21,338 bases of DNA, from the IMG/VR virus record IMGVR_UViG_3300012009_000262, positions 1 to 21,338 of that record; one strand, 5' to 3'. Below, in pieces: positions 6,687 through 15,044 of the stretch. A program made the translations under genes and the position numbers. Below the pieces are notes generated by a model, which was not told where the DNA came from, searched no databases, and saw only the letters and a program-made list of their open reading frames with translations. Every line of letters begins with the position of its first letter. Positions within the stretch are counted from its first letter, which is position 1. The DNA is from a virus.

Positions 6687-7802
6687 TTAATCATAAGGTT
6701 GAAATTTTCTTATAGCTAAGGATTTTCTTTTTCTTCTATTTTTATTTACCAATTTTGGTTTTTTGAGTGGTGAAATTTCATGTGGTATACGAGGAGGGTT
6801 TAGATATTCCTGACTACCATATTTAGCCAAAGGAATAAACTTACTAGGTTTGTTATGGTTTTCAAAAATTTCTACTAAATATTCATTACCTTCAATTTTA
6901 ATTTTCAATTTTCGTTCCAATTCTTTCACAATAATTTTTAACATTGTTGGGCTAGGATAATCCCAAAAACCTATGATATGGTTTTTAGTCCAAATTCGAC
7001 CATCATAACGAGAAACTCCATATTCAAAATTTAACATATCTTCATGTTTACCACCCCAATGACCAATTTCTAAATGGGGTTCTATTGTTTCTCCTAGTTG
7101 AAAATATTTTTCATAGCCTGTAATCCAAGCAAAAGGAATGGCTTCTGAATCTTGATAGGTTAATTTTTTACCCCAAGGGGTAATTATTTGATTAATATCT
7201 TCGCTTAAAAAATCAGTATAATTAAGGATTAACTTCTCTTGTCTGATCCGCTGCTTCCAAACTGGAGTTATATCTTTAAAATTTTTTATGACTTTCTTTT
7301 TCTTTTTTAAAAGAGGTGATTTTTCATGCTCAGTTGGTTCGGGATCTACGGGTTGGGGTAAATAAGTTGAAAGAGGAACAAACTCAGAATTTAAATCTGA
7401 AGGTTTGTTGAAAACTTCTATTACCCAATCTGAATCATCAAAATCTACTTCATAATCCGTCTTTAATAAAACAGCTTCTTCAATATCTTCCAAAACTTTT
7501 TGGATCTTATTTTGAGGTGGATGTTCCCAAAAAGAAATTACTTTAGAATCTACCCATAATCGACCCGGGTAATCGAAACCAATTCTACCTTTTCGATCAT
7601 CTACAAAATTATGAGCATCTTGTTCAAACACTATCATTTCATAACGAGCTTCTTCAGGATCATCTTCAGGATCGTCGATAAGAACATAATTATTCGTCCA
7701 ATGGTAACCAAAACCAATGGCCTCAATATCCTCCCAAGTGAGAGGTTTATCTTGATAATTGGTATAATCCGCATTTTCATGTAATTTGTTCCAAATTGAC
7801 AT
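6687..7802 (-). CDS. Two-domain repeat protein (GR-[LI]-W / FW-[ED]-x-P domain), unknown function
   Basis: 371 residues built from two diverged copies of one domain I cannot name, at about 22-145 and about 215-345. Each copy has an E-A-I-G/P-F start, then G-R-L/I-W, then I-S/G-F-W-E/D-H/Y-P, a long amphipathic helix, a strand ending V/I-E-V/I-F, and a short end motif (F-[VI]-P-L-x-x-Y). A third copy is the 201-aa protein at 19922. Copy 1 is preceded by W-N-K-L-H-E and copy 2 by N-Y-T-D-F-L-S-E, a motif like the T4 capsid-targeting/protease site, so cleavage between the domains is possible. A K-K-K-K-K run precedes the second unit and the C-terminus is basic (N-R-R-K-R-K). The start overlaps the upstream 234-aa gene by 26 nt. 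Confidence 0.8.
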   Translation of the reverse strand: MSIWNKLHENADYTNYQDKPLTWEDIEAIGFGYHWTNNYVLIDDPEDDPEEARYEMIVFEQDAHNFVDDRKGRIGFDYPGRLWVDSKVISFWEHPPQNKIQKVLEDIEEAVLLKTDYEVDFDDSDWVIEVFNKPSDLNSEFVPLSTYLPQPVDPEPTEHEKSPLLKKKKKVIKNFKDITPVWKQRIRQEKLILNYTDFLSEDINQIITPWGKKLTYQDSEAIPFAWITGYEKYFQLGETIEPHLEIGHWGGKHEDMLNFEYGVSRYDGRIWTKNHIIGFWDYPSPTMLKIIVKELERKLKIKIEGNEYLVEIFENHNKPSKFIPLAKYGSQEYLNPPRIPHEISPLKKPKLVNKNRRKRKSLAIRKFQPYD

Positions 7803-8481
7803 AAGGTAGCTTACGAGTTTTTAAGTAATAAAGAAAAAACCTTTTCACGGTCTTTCTCCCATATATATTAATTAAATCTACTATATTTAAAGGTTTATTT
7901 ATAAAATCACTTATGGCTTCTTCAAAATTAAAAACTTCTCTTTTCAAATCACTTAAACCATCATCTCCTTTTACATCACTTAAATTAGCTACTTTTTTAA
8001 GGTCTTCGAAAAATACTTTTTCTATTTCTTCATATTCCGTAAGAAGCTGGTCTAATTTTCTTTTTTTAGCTGGGGTAGGTTGAAAATGTCCAGCTTTTAA
8101 AAATAAAATCGGATAGTTAACATCCAATAAATTAGCGATTTGGTTCAAATTAAGCTGTTGCCTTTCAATTTTCTCCCAAAATTCGCCAAAGTCATCACCC
8201 CTTTTTTTAAATTCATCCAAGATGAAATTTTTGTATAAATCACCATAGCTACTAAAAATGTAAATATTTTCGGGAGTAATTTGAAGAAAGAGATTATGTT
8301 TACGTGGATATTTTAGATAAGCAATAGCTAAGACTTCTTTGAAAGGGATTTCAAGCCATTGAGCGTTAGGATTAATTTGATAATCTCGTTCAATCATATA
8401 AAGCACTTCGCGAGGTAAACCAACCTCTGAAAGTGAAGATTTTTCATTTAAGAAAGATTGGTATAATTTTAATTTCTTCAT
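7777..8481 (-). CDS. Unknown protein with T4 capsid-targeting-like N-terminus
   Basis: 234 residues, not recognised. The N-terminus M-K-K-L-K-L-Y-Q-S-F-L-N-E resembles the T4 internal-protein capsid-targeting sequence (Y-Q-E-F-I-A-E in T4), which the prohead protease cuts after the Glu. The rest is a mixed alpha/beta protein with an aromatic strand region (about 60-85) and a basic/acidic helical middle (about 130-170). No catalytic motif is evident. It starts just after the SSB terminator with TATATATA six nt upstream of the start, and its end overlaps the next gene by 26 nt, so the two are probably translated together. An internal virion protein is a reasonable guess. Confidence 0.75.
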   Translation of the reverse strand: MKKLKLYQSFLNEKSSLSEVGLPREVLYMIERDYQINPNAQWLEIPFKEVLAIAYLKYPRKHNLFLQITPENIYIFSSYGDLYKNFILDEFKKRGDDFGEFWEKIERQQLNLNQIANLLDVNYPILFLKAGHFQPTPAKKRKLDQLLTEYEEIEKVFFEDLKKVANLSDVKGDDGLSDLKREVFNFEEAISDFINKPLNIVDLINIYGRKTVKRFFLYYLKTRKLPYVNLEQIT

Positions 8482-8487
8482 CCTTTT

Positions 8488-8495
8488 TATATATA
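8488..8495 (-). promoter_or_regulatory. TATATATA element upstream of the 234-aa gene
   Basis: TATATATA on the minus strand between the SSB terminator and the ATG at 8481. It sits only 6 nt from the start, closer than the usual 18-24 nt, so it is a weaker promoter candidate. Its position directly after a terminator does argue for a new transcript. Confidence 0.35.
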
Positions 8496-8497
8496 AA

Positions 8498-8526
8498 AAA
8501 AGCCAGTTAGAATCTAACTGGCTTTT
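8498..8526 (-). terminator. Rho-independent terminator of the SSB gene
   Basis: A 13-bp perfect stem (AAAAGCCAGTTAG paired with CTAACTGGCTTTT) around a 3-nt loop, followed on the minus strand by a run of T. It begins 24 nt past the SSB stop codon. The flanking A and T runs mean it could stop transcription in both directions. Confidence 0.9.
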
Positions 8527-8550
8527 ATCTTTAATATTATGATATTGATA

Positions 8551-9549
8551 TTATTCTTCATCATCCATGAAGAAATCATCTTCCGTCATTTCTACATTAT
8601 CTGGTTCATCGTCTAAAGAATCATCTACACTTTCGATCATATCATTAGAAGCGTTTTTAGCTTTTCTCTCTGCACCGGTAATATCTTGACCATTTAGAAT
8701 GGCTATGATATCATCTATTTTACCTTTAGTTTCTTCGCTCCAAGATACAGCTTCATATTTAGATAAATCAACAGCTTCATCTCGTTCAGTTAAAAAAGTT
8801 TTAATTTTCTTTTGAGCTTTAGCTTCTACTTTCCCTTCATTTACTGGGATAGGCACAAATTTCTTATTCTTTTCATTGTAAAGTTTAAGAGGTGAAGAGT
8901 CTTTAAAAGAAGAAGCGTCATAATTGGCATAGCCTGCTTTATCTTTAATGATAAGTACGAAATCTTTACCATTTACTAAATCATAAACATTACAAGGTTC
9001 ACCTGAAATTTCACCATTTCTTTCACTATTAATTTTCTCTTTAATGGTATAACCAAAAGGAAAAACTAAAATTTTACCTACTAAATCTGGTTTTTGTTCG
9101 TCTTCCAGAACTAAAACATAAGAATAATATTTAGTTTGACGAGAAATTAAATCAGATTTTTCAACGTCGGCTTGATTTTTACTATTTTTCAACTTCCAAA
9201 AAGTAGTGCAAAGTTCACATTTATTTTCTTCGAAGTTTTTACCACAGTCATAGTAGCCTGATAAATTAGCGTGACTTTTAAAATCAGCATAATGAATATG
9301 TTTTTCAATAGCTAACGGTCCTAATTTACCTGTTTCTAATACGTTAGGGAGAAAACGAATTACCGAACGGTAACCGGTTTTTCTGTCTTTCGCATCCTCT
9401 AGACGAGGACGATAAATACCATCCAAATTGGTGGTTTTTTTGTCAAATACACTAAGAGATTCCTCAGTGTCCATGTTAAATAAATCAACATTTTCTAATT
9501 CTTCCATGCTTTTAAAGCTTGTTTTTTGATGAGGCTTATTAAGTCTCAT
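8551..9549 (-). CDS. gp32-like single-stranded DNA-binding protein
   Basis: 332 residues with the plan of T4 gp32, the replisome and recombination SSB. A short basic N-terminus, which in gp32 mediates cooperativity, precedes an OB-type core carrying R-S-V-I-R-F-L-P-N (61-69). The zinc site has Cys102, Cys111 and Cys114 (C-x8-C-x2-C), with His84, His86 or His93 as the fourth ligand, matching H-C-C-C in gp32. Core strands around Y-S-Y-V-L-V and the later G-Y-A-N-Y-D segment also match gp32. The C-terminus (about 305-332) is almost entirely Asp/Glu, the usual protein-interaction tail. It is a monocistronic leftward gene with a terminator just after it. Its leader carries an 18-bp palindrome, which may matter because T4 gp32 represses its own mRNA. 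Confidence 0.9.
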   Translation of the reverse strand: MRLNKPHQKTSFKSMEELENVDLFNMDTEESLSVFDKKTTNLDGIYRPRLEDAKDRKTGYRSVIRFLPNVLETGKLGPLAIEKHIHYADFKSHANLSGYYDCGKNFEENKCELCTTFWKLKNSKNQADVEKSDLISRQTKYYSYVLVLEDEQKPDLVGKILVFPFGYTIKEKINSERNGEISGEPCNVYDLVNGKDFVLIIKDKAGYANYDASSFKDSSPLKLYNEKNKKFVPIPVNEGKVEAKAQKKIKTFLTERDEAVDLSKYEAVSWSEETKGKIDDIIAILNGQDITGAERKAKNASNDMIESVDDSLDDEPDNVEMTEDDFFMDDEE

Positions 9550-9573
9550 ATGGCTTTTGATGCTTTTGAAAAT

Positions 9574-9591
9574 TTTTGAAGGCCTTCAAAA
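9574..9591. promoter_or_regulatory. 18-bp perfect palindrome in the SSB leader
   Basis: TTTTGAAGGCCTTCAAAA is a perfect palindrome 25-42 nt upstream of the SSB start, flanked by a second inverted pair (GAAAATTT at 9568-9575 and AAATTTTC at 9593-9600). It could be a dimeric-protein operator or an mRNA hairpin controlling SSB translation. Confidence 0.5.
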
Positions 9592-9679
9592 TAAATTTTC
9601 TAAATCATATAAGAACACATTGAATAAAAGTTGTTTTTTATTTTGGCAACTTTTCAATCCAAGGCTTATACTACTCTCT

Positions 9680-9685
9680 TATATA
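9680..9685 (-). promoter_or_regulatory. TATATA element, possible SSB promoter
   Basis: On the minus strand this reads TATATAAGAG, about 130 nt upstream of the SSB start. If used, it gives a long leader that includes the 18-bp palindrome. Confidence 0.3.
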
Positions 9686-9755
9686 TTTTTAAAAATTAGC
9701 CTTTTTTTGACATTTTGTAAAAACCTCTATTTTTCAAGGTTTTTCAAAAACACCT

Positions 9756-9777
9756 AACCCTTATGACTTAAAGGGTT
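9756..9777. other. Hairpin-forming inverted repeat
   Basis: AACCCTT and AAGGGTT pair across an 8-nt loop, and the stem can extend by a wobble and one further pair. It lies between divergent genes, so it is either an attenuator or terminator on one leader or a protein-binding site. No clean T-run directly abuts it. Confidence 0.4.
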
Positions 9778-9838
9778 GGCTTATGTTAATTTTTTTTTCA
9801 AAAAAGTTTAATTTTTTTCGCGCCTATATAAATTTTAA

Positions 9839-9844
9839 TATATA
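9839..9844 (+). promoter_or_regulatory. TATATA element upstream of the 966-aa gene
   Basis: TATATA followed by G lies 21 nt before the ATG at 9866, and a second version (TATATAAAT, 9825-9833) lies 14 bp further upstream. The first fits the standard spacing, while the second is closer to the T4 late promoter TATAAATA. Confidence 0.5.
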
Positions 9845-9865
9845 GTTAAAATTTAAGAAACGTCG

Positions 9866-12766
9866 ATGGCTTTGAAAAGAACGATTGCTAATAATCAAGT
9901 AATCGTTAATCTCCCCACTGCTTATCAAGAAGCAGGTACTCGTAATAGTAGTTTGCTCATTAATAACTATGAGGACGAAAATGGTTACCTTGCTATTTTT
10001 ACGGAATTAGATACTCATCTTATGAAAGGGGATCGAGTTTTTATTTCTTCTCTGTCTTCCGTAACCACCTTAGATAACTATTTAACTTATTTTGAAAAAG
10101 ATAATTATCCTTTTACCCGTTATAATATGGGTTATGAGGTTTTAAATATAGATTTAGAACAAAATAAAGTAGTGTTGGATATTTTAATAGTTGAATTAGA
10201 GGATTCTTTCAATCTAATCGGAAGTTACTTAACTAAAATTAGAGGGGAAAAAGTTAATGTTAGTAATAGTGAAATTGATTCGGTTTTCTTCAAAGAAGGA
10301 ATATTTAAAAACAATCAATATAAACAAAGTATTATTATTGAAGGTCAAGTAACGGGTGGTACTTATCTTTCTAAATATAATTTTGATTATCAATCCTTAA
10401 AAAGAAATGAGGAGGAAATTATTTTCAATCAGAACAATGATAGTTATGGTTATAATTATTTAGGCAACCGTTTAGCTTTAGATGAAACGGCTTATGATTT
10501 ATTTTTGAATATTACTAGTGCTACTACTTCTACTAATGATAATACTGTAGATAGTGATCCTTGGCATCTTTATGATAATAGTAGTACCAATTATTGGAAA
10601 AGTAATGGTGTAACTCCTCAATGGGTAACATGGTCTTTCGAAAAAGCTTTAACTTTAATTGGTTTGACCGTTTATTGTTTTAGTGATGATAATATCGGTA
10701 ATATCGGTTTACCTAATGATCTTGATATTCAAGGTTGGAATGGTTCCAATTGGAATACTATTACGGGTTTTACCAATATTTGGGTGGGTTCTGGTTCGGC
10801 TAATGAACAAAATTTTACGTTAGAATTTGATAATAATATCACTTATAGTAAATATAGATTATATATTTACACAGGTTATATTGGAAATTCTGATACCGAA
10901 ACTAACACTGAACTTTTATTTAGAGAAGTGGTTCCTATGGTAAAAGAGTTTCCAGAAATTGGAGGTTCCTTTGGTAAAATCTTCTTTGCGGAAAATTTAT
11001 TAGATGGTAATACCGGTTTTAGTGAACGTAATATTCCTTGGGAACCTAATGATAGTTTTTTTATTACCGGTGCTGGTAAAGATTATTGGTGGGGTAGTAA
11101 TGATAATTACACTACAACTAATCGGTTTGAAATGATGAGTGATTTAGGGTTCGCTGGTGAAACTTATGATAGATATATTTTAACGTTATCTGGTTATAGT
11201 GATGGAACTGATATGTATGTTATGTTTCGAGATGGTAGTGATAATATAGCCTCTACTGACCAAACTTATACCAACTTTGGTCAATTTGAATCTCTTGATT
11301 TAACTTGTTTAGTTAATACGGACATCTACCTCATTCTAGGTGGAGATTCAATTGATAACAATGAAGTAGCCTATATGTATGGATTATTTCTCTATCAAGA
11401 AAAATTAGAATATCAACCCCTTAAATTATTTGATAAGGATTCATCCACCGAATTAATTAGTATTAACGAAACTTCTAAGGAACATACTGTAGAATTTGAT
11501 TTTCATAATCAACCTCAAATTATAACGAGCTTTAATTATCGCATTAATAATAAAATCTTTAGTAGTCCTTTTGATATTTATTCCTCCTTTAATCCTAGAG
11601 GAACTGTTTCCATAGAAGGTTATAACAATGGTTCTTGGGAAATTATTGAAAGTTTTTCTTTTGATGGTAGTGGGTTGTATAAAAATAATCTTAGTAAGGT
11701 ACAAGCTTTAAATCGTTTTAGATTAAGATTTGTTACTAATACCACTACTTTAATTTTAAGTGAAGTCGAACTTTTACGCAAAGCTAATCAAAGTGCTTAT
11801 AATGTAGAAATTGAAAATGGTAATTTTTATTTCTGTAATTTACAAGGAGAGGAAAATACTATCAGAGGCGGTTATTTTGAAAATTGTATCGTAGATAATT
11901 ATATCATTCAAGGTGGATTTTTTCTCAATTGTTATATTCAAAGTAATTGTGTCTGGGAAGGTGGTACTTTCAAAGGTTTTGGATCTTCTTTTGGACCAGA
12001 TACTTTTTATGATGGTAATTGGAATTCCGGAACTTTTTTTGATAAAACATGGGTCTCAGGTAATTTTAATGCGGGACTTTTCCTTAATTCACAATGGTTG
12101 AATGGTCGTTTCAATGGCGGTACTTTCTCAGCTTCTACTTGGGCTGACGGTTTCTTTGATGAAGGTCTATTTTTAGATTCTATGTGGAGTGCGGGTACTT
12201 TTAATTCTGGTACTTTTAATGATTCCTTTTGGATTACCGGATTATTTAATGATGGTGATGTTGATAATTCTACTATTTGGAGTGGGGGAACTTTTCGTAA
12301 TGGTCGCTTTAATCGTTCTACGTGGTATAATGGTGATTTTTGGGATGGTAGTTTTACTAATTCCGTATGGTTGGCTGGTAATTTTTACGGTGGTAATTTT
12401 AATAACTCTAATTGGACTGGGGGGACCTGGTATGACGGCACCTTCACTAATTCTAATTGGTTAAATGGAACTTGGTATAATGGTACCTTTGAAAATTCTT
12501 TCTGGGAAGATGGTTCTTGGTATAATGGTAATTTTAATAGTTCCGATTGGAAATATGGTACTTGGTATAATGGAGAATGGAATAATTCTTCTATTAATAA
12601 AGCTACCCCCACTTCTTATATTAATTGGAAATTTGGAGCCTTTAATGGGGGATATATAGATCCTGATAGTGAAGTTAATTGGAGTGGCGGTACCTGGAAT
12701 TTGGGAGAATTCGTAGCTAGAGATAATACGGATATTCGTATTATTTTTCCTAATGCTGAAATATAG
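9866..12766 (+). CDS. Large fibre/appendage protein: discoidin-like domains plus W/F-G repeats
   Basis: 966 residues with no signal peptide, consistent with a virion appendage. Domains in order: an unfamiliar N-terminal part (1-210); a discoidin (F5/8 type C)-like jelly roll at about 215-350 with Y-D-N-S-S-T-N-Y-W and a later Y-R-L-Y-I-Y strand; a further beta domain at about 355-510; a second discoidin-like domain at about 515-640 with L-F-D-K-D-S-S-T-E and F-R-L-R-F; and a C-terminal beta-helix-like part (about 650-940) made of W-x-x-G / F-x-x-G repeats. Discoidin-like domains usually bind glycans, so host-surface recognition is likely. It heads the rightward structural operon, is preceded by TATATA 21 nt upstream, and the next gene follows 7 nt later. 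Repeats sharing the W-Y-N-G motif also occur at the end of that next protein. Confidence 0.85.
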   Translation: MALKRTIANNQVIVNLPTAYQEAGTRNSSLLINNYEDENGYLAIFTELDTHLMKGDRVFISSLSSVTTLDNYLTYFEKDNYPFTRYNMGYEVLNIDLEQNKVVLDILIVELEDSFNLIGSYLTKIRGEKVNVSNSEIDSVFFKEGIFKNNQYKQSIIIEGQVTGGTYLSKYNFDYQSLKRNEEEIIFNQNNDSYGYNYLGNRLALDETAYDLFLNITSATTSTNDNTVDSDPWHLYDNSSTNYWKSNGVTPQWVTWSFEKALTLIGLTVYCFSDDNIGNIGLPNDLDIQGWNGSNWNTITGFTNIWVGSGSANEQNFTLEFDNNITYSKYRLYIYTGYIGNSDTETNTELLFREVVPMVKEFPEIGGSFGKIFFAENLLDGNTGFSERNIPWEPNDSFFITGAGKDYWWGSNDNYTTTNRFEMMSDLGFAGETYDRYILTLSGYSDGTDMYVMFRDGSDNIASTDQTYTNFGQFESLDLTCLVNTDIYLILGGDSIDNNEVAYMYGLFLYQEKLEYQPLKLFDKDSSTELISINETSKEHTVEFDFHNQPQIITSFNYRINNKIFSSPFDIYSSFNPRGTVSIEGYNNGSWEIIESFSFDGSGLYKNNLSKVQALNRFRLRFVTNTTTLILSEVELLRKANQSAYNVEIENGNFYFCNLQGEENTIRGGYFENCIVDNYIIQGGFFLNCYIQSNCVWEGGTFKGFGSSFGPDTFYDGNWNSGTFFDKTWVSGNFNAGLFLNSQWLNGRFNGGTFSASTWADGFFDEGLFLDSMWSAGTFNSGTFNDSFWITGLFNDGDVDNSTIWSGGTFRNGRFNRSTWYNGDFWDGSFTNSVWLAGNFYGGNFNNSNWTGGTWYDGTFTNSNWLNGTWYNGTFENSFWEDGSWYNGNFNSSDWKYGTWYNGEWNNSSINKATPTSYINWKFGAFNGGYIDPDSEVNWSGGTWNLGEFVARDNTDIRIIFPNAEI
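12050..12592 (+). repeat. Twelve 45-bp coding repeats (15-residue W-x-x-G-x-F-x-x-G units)
   Basis: Residues 729-909 of the 966-aa protein form twelve consecutive units, all 15 residues except the fifth (16). Each starts with Trp (729, 744, 759, 774, 789, 805, 820, 835, 850, 865, 880, 895) and follows W-x-x-G-x-[FW]-x-x-G-x-[FW]-x-x-S-x. This equals three pentapeptides per unit with an aromatic at each central position, resembling pentapeptide-repeat right-handed beta helices but with Trp/Phe in place of Leu/Phe. Looser repeats extend back to about 11870. Confidence 0.9.
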
Positions 12767-12773
12767 ATAAATT

Positions 12774-15044
12774 ATGAAAGAAATAAAATATTTAAGAAAT
12801 AAATACTCTAAAACCTATTGTTATTCTAGTACGAAAAACCAATTAAGAGTTTCTACAAAACCTTTTCATTATCTTTCTGGTAATAGTTGGGAAGAAATTG
12901 AAATTAATTTTCAAGATGAAGGACAACACCTTATTAATTGGACGAATGAAGTTACAGTTGGTTTCCGAAAGGATAAACAACTTTATAAATTCTTAGGTTT
13001 AAGGTATAATTACGATCATCAATTTGAACTTACTCCACATTCAATTGAAATTGATGATGAAGAAAAAATAACTCAATCTACATTCCAAGAAGTGTTCCTA
13101 AAAGAAGGACCGGTGAAAAAATTTTATCATCATTTACCTGATATTAGTTTTCTTACCATAATCAAAGAACAATCCTTATCTAATTACGTTAAAATTGAAG
13201 AACCCTTAGAAAAAGTTGATATTACTTATCAACTTCACTTAAAAGGTTTAGTGGTAACTAATGATTTAATAAATAATAAATATCTACCTGATAAAAATGG
13301 AACTTTTATTCTTAGTGGAGCTAGTGAAGAACAAATCTTCTTTATTCGAAAACCAAAGGTTTTTGATAGTGATAATAAGACTTATCAAGATTTAATGAGC
13401 CATAGTTTATATTTGAGTGGGGACACTCTTTTTTATACTAAATCTTCCTCTCCCGATTTTAACCTTAATAATTTTGAATATCCTATTTATGTTGATATTC
13501 AAAGTTTTTTTGAAAGAGATAGTTTTAATGGTATTTTAAAATTTGATAGTTCTGATAATGGTCTTGATGATTGGTATTATTTGAGAAATTCTCAACTTTG
13601 TGGTAATACTATCAATCCTTACTATTCTTCCGATGCTACTTACGGTAAATTAGGTTTGATTAGATGGCCTTATTCTACTGTAGGTCAATATTCTTGTTCT
13701 CGTATTTTTATTAATTGGAAAGACGTAAATATTCCCTCTAATGCTATCATAAATAATGATGCGTTTATTTCTGGTATCATTGACGCAAAGAGTTTTCTTA
13801 AGCCAAATAATCCTAACTATAATAGTTATAATCCTCAAGTGGTTTTAGTAGACAGTAATCATAATCCTAACACTCTCACTACTGATAATAATAATTTTTA
13901 CCTTACAGGTTCTACTTTTGCTTCTACACCCTTTGCCACCGGAGACGAAACAATTTCATTAGATGAAAGTGTTTTTAACATTATTCGTCAAAATATTTTA
14001 CAAGGTAATTTCACATTACAAATGGCTATAATGGATTATGATTATGATTATTTAGGTGCTAGACCGGCTCCGGTAGGAACTGATCCTCCATTAGATATAA
14101 ATGGAGCTAAGATGGAATTTAGAGAATCAGATGATATTACTGATCCTGATGAACCTCTTTGGTATGAACTTTATCTTAATTATAAAGTAGGTATTTCAGG
14201 AATAGAAATGATTCCTAGTTCGGGATCTACGTCTAATTGGACTACTGATGAATGGAGTTTTAATTCAGCCAATACTAATATAGTTAGTCAAATAGAAGAT
14301 TTTGATGTAATCAGTTTATTTACTTTGGGTGAAATTCCTTTCTCTTTAACACCTTGGGATAAACCTTCAGGTACTACACAATATTTAGGAGGTCGAGAAT
14401 ATATCATTACTTTAGACAATGATACTTTAAGTGATATTCAATATAATTCTTTAATTAAAGTAGAAGATTCTGATGATGTTTATGATTTTGTGGTCGAAGT
14501 GGCTGGTACCGGTCATACTTGTGAAGTGACTAGTAAAAGTGTTTCGGTGGGAAATATTGTTTATGGTTTACATGATTTTTATCAATCTGGGGGTACCTAT
14601 GAATCCATTCCAAATGGAAGTTGGCCTTGGCGTTCTAAATATAAAGATCGCTCTAGTTTTATAGATTCTAATTCCGCCGTAACTAGTACGGCTAGAGGTT
14701 TAGATTTTATTATTTCAGGAGTTAGTTATAAATCAAGAATTTACCCTGGAGATAGTAATGATTACACTACATTAAAATTTACAGACATTTTGGATTGGGT
14801 ACCTCCTAATAATTATCAACATAAAAAATTATACTGTGATCGCTTATCCAAGGCCGATAATAAGAAATGGTATAACGGTTCTTTCCGCAATGGGTATTTT
14901 TCCGCTTCTTGGTATGGTGGTCAATGGGTATTAGGAGAATGGTTTGGGCTTAATCAAAATAATATTAATAAGTTCCAAGTTCCAGGTAATAATCCCCAAA
15001 TACCTTATTTACCGGATAATAATAAAGAATTTCCTACAATATGA
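12774..15044 (+). CDS. Second large appendage/tail-fibre-like protein
   Basis: 756 residues, beta-rich and rich in Asn, Ser, Tyr and Asp, with no signal peptide. The region about 240-410 resembles carbohydrate-associated DNRLRE-type beta domains, with strands such as G-L-I-R-W-P and R-I-F-I-N-W followed by I-P-S-N-A-I-I. Residues about 699-723 carry the same W-Y-N-G-S-F / W-Y-G-G-Q-W motif that forms the repeats of the preceding protein, so the two share a module and probably belong to the same structure. It begins 7 nt after the 966-aa gene and its TGA overlaps the ATG of the next gene, indicating one operon. Receptor-binding or baseplate appendage is the best guess; no enzymatic motif is visible. 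Confidence 0.8.
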   Translation: MKEIKYLRNKYSKTYCYSSTKNQLRVSTKPFHYLSGNSWEEIEINFQDEGQHLINWTNEVTVGFRKDKQLYKFLGLRYNYDHQFELTPHSIEIDDEEKITQSTFQEVFLKEGPVKKFYHHLPDISFLTIIKEQSLSNYVKIEEPLEKVDITYQLHLKGLVVTNDLINNKYLPDKNGTFILSGASEEQIFFIRKPKVFDSDNKTYQDLMSHSLYLSGDTLFYTKSSSPDFNLNNFEYPIYVDIQSFFERDSFNGILKFDSSDNGLDDWYYLRNSQLCGNTINPYYSSDATYGKLGLIRWPYSTVGQYSCSRIFINWKDVNIPSNAIINNDAFISGIIDAKSFLKPNNPNYNSYNPQVVLVDSNHNPNTLTTDNNNFYLTGSTFASTPFATGDETISLDESVFNIIRQNILQGNFTLQMAIMDYDYDYLGARPAPVGTDPPLDINGAKMEFRESDDITDPDEPLWYELYLNYKVGISGIEMIPSSGSTSNWTTDEWSFNSANTNIVSQIEDFDVISLFTLGEIPFSLTPWDKPSGTTQYLGGREYIITLDNDTLSDIQYNSLIKVEDSDDVYDFVVEVAGTGHTCEVTSKSVSVGNIVYGLHDFYQSGGTYESIPNGSWPWRSKYKDRSSFIDSNSAVTSTARGLDFIISGVSYKSRIYPGDSNDYTTLKFTDILDWVPPNNYQHKKLYCDRLSKADNKKWYNGSFRNGYFSASWYGGQWVLGEWFGLNQNNINKFQVPGNNPQIPYLPDNNKEFPTI

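Larger units (their letters stand above)
9550..9865. promoter_or_regulatory. Divergent intergenic region between SSB and appendage genes
   Basis: A 316-bp gap with no credible gene; a 66-codon open frame starting at 9557 is low-complexity and Phe/Lys-rich. It holds, left to right: an 18-bp palindrome (9574-9591); a leftward TATATA at 9680-9685; a hairpin AACCCTT/AAGGGTT at 9756-9777; T- and A-tracts at 9787-9818; and two rightward TATATA elements at 9825-9833 and 9839-9844. It must contain promoters for both directions, and the AT-richness and A-tracts would also suit an easily melted or curved site. Confidence 0.6.

Noticed and set aside
9557-9757. 66-codon open frame in the SSB/appendage intergenic region
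   Set aside because: Composition is Phe/Leu/Lys low complexity, as expected from AT-rich DNA, and it overlaps palindromes and promoter-like elements.
12189-12659. Several overlapping open frames on both strands in the 966-aa gene
   Set aside because: The 45-bp repeats keep all frames open; the frame with the regular W-x-x-G pattern is clearly the coding one.
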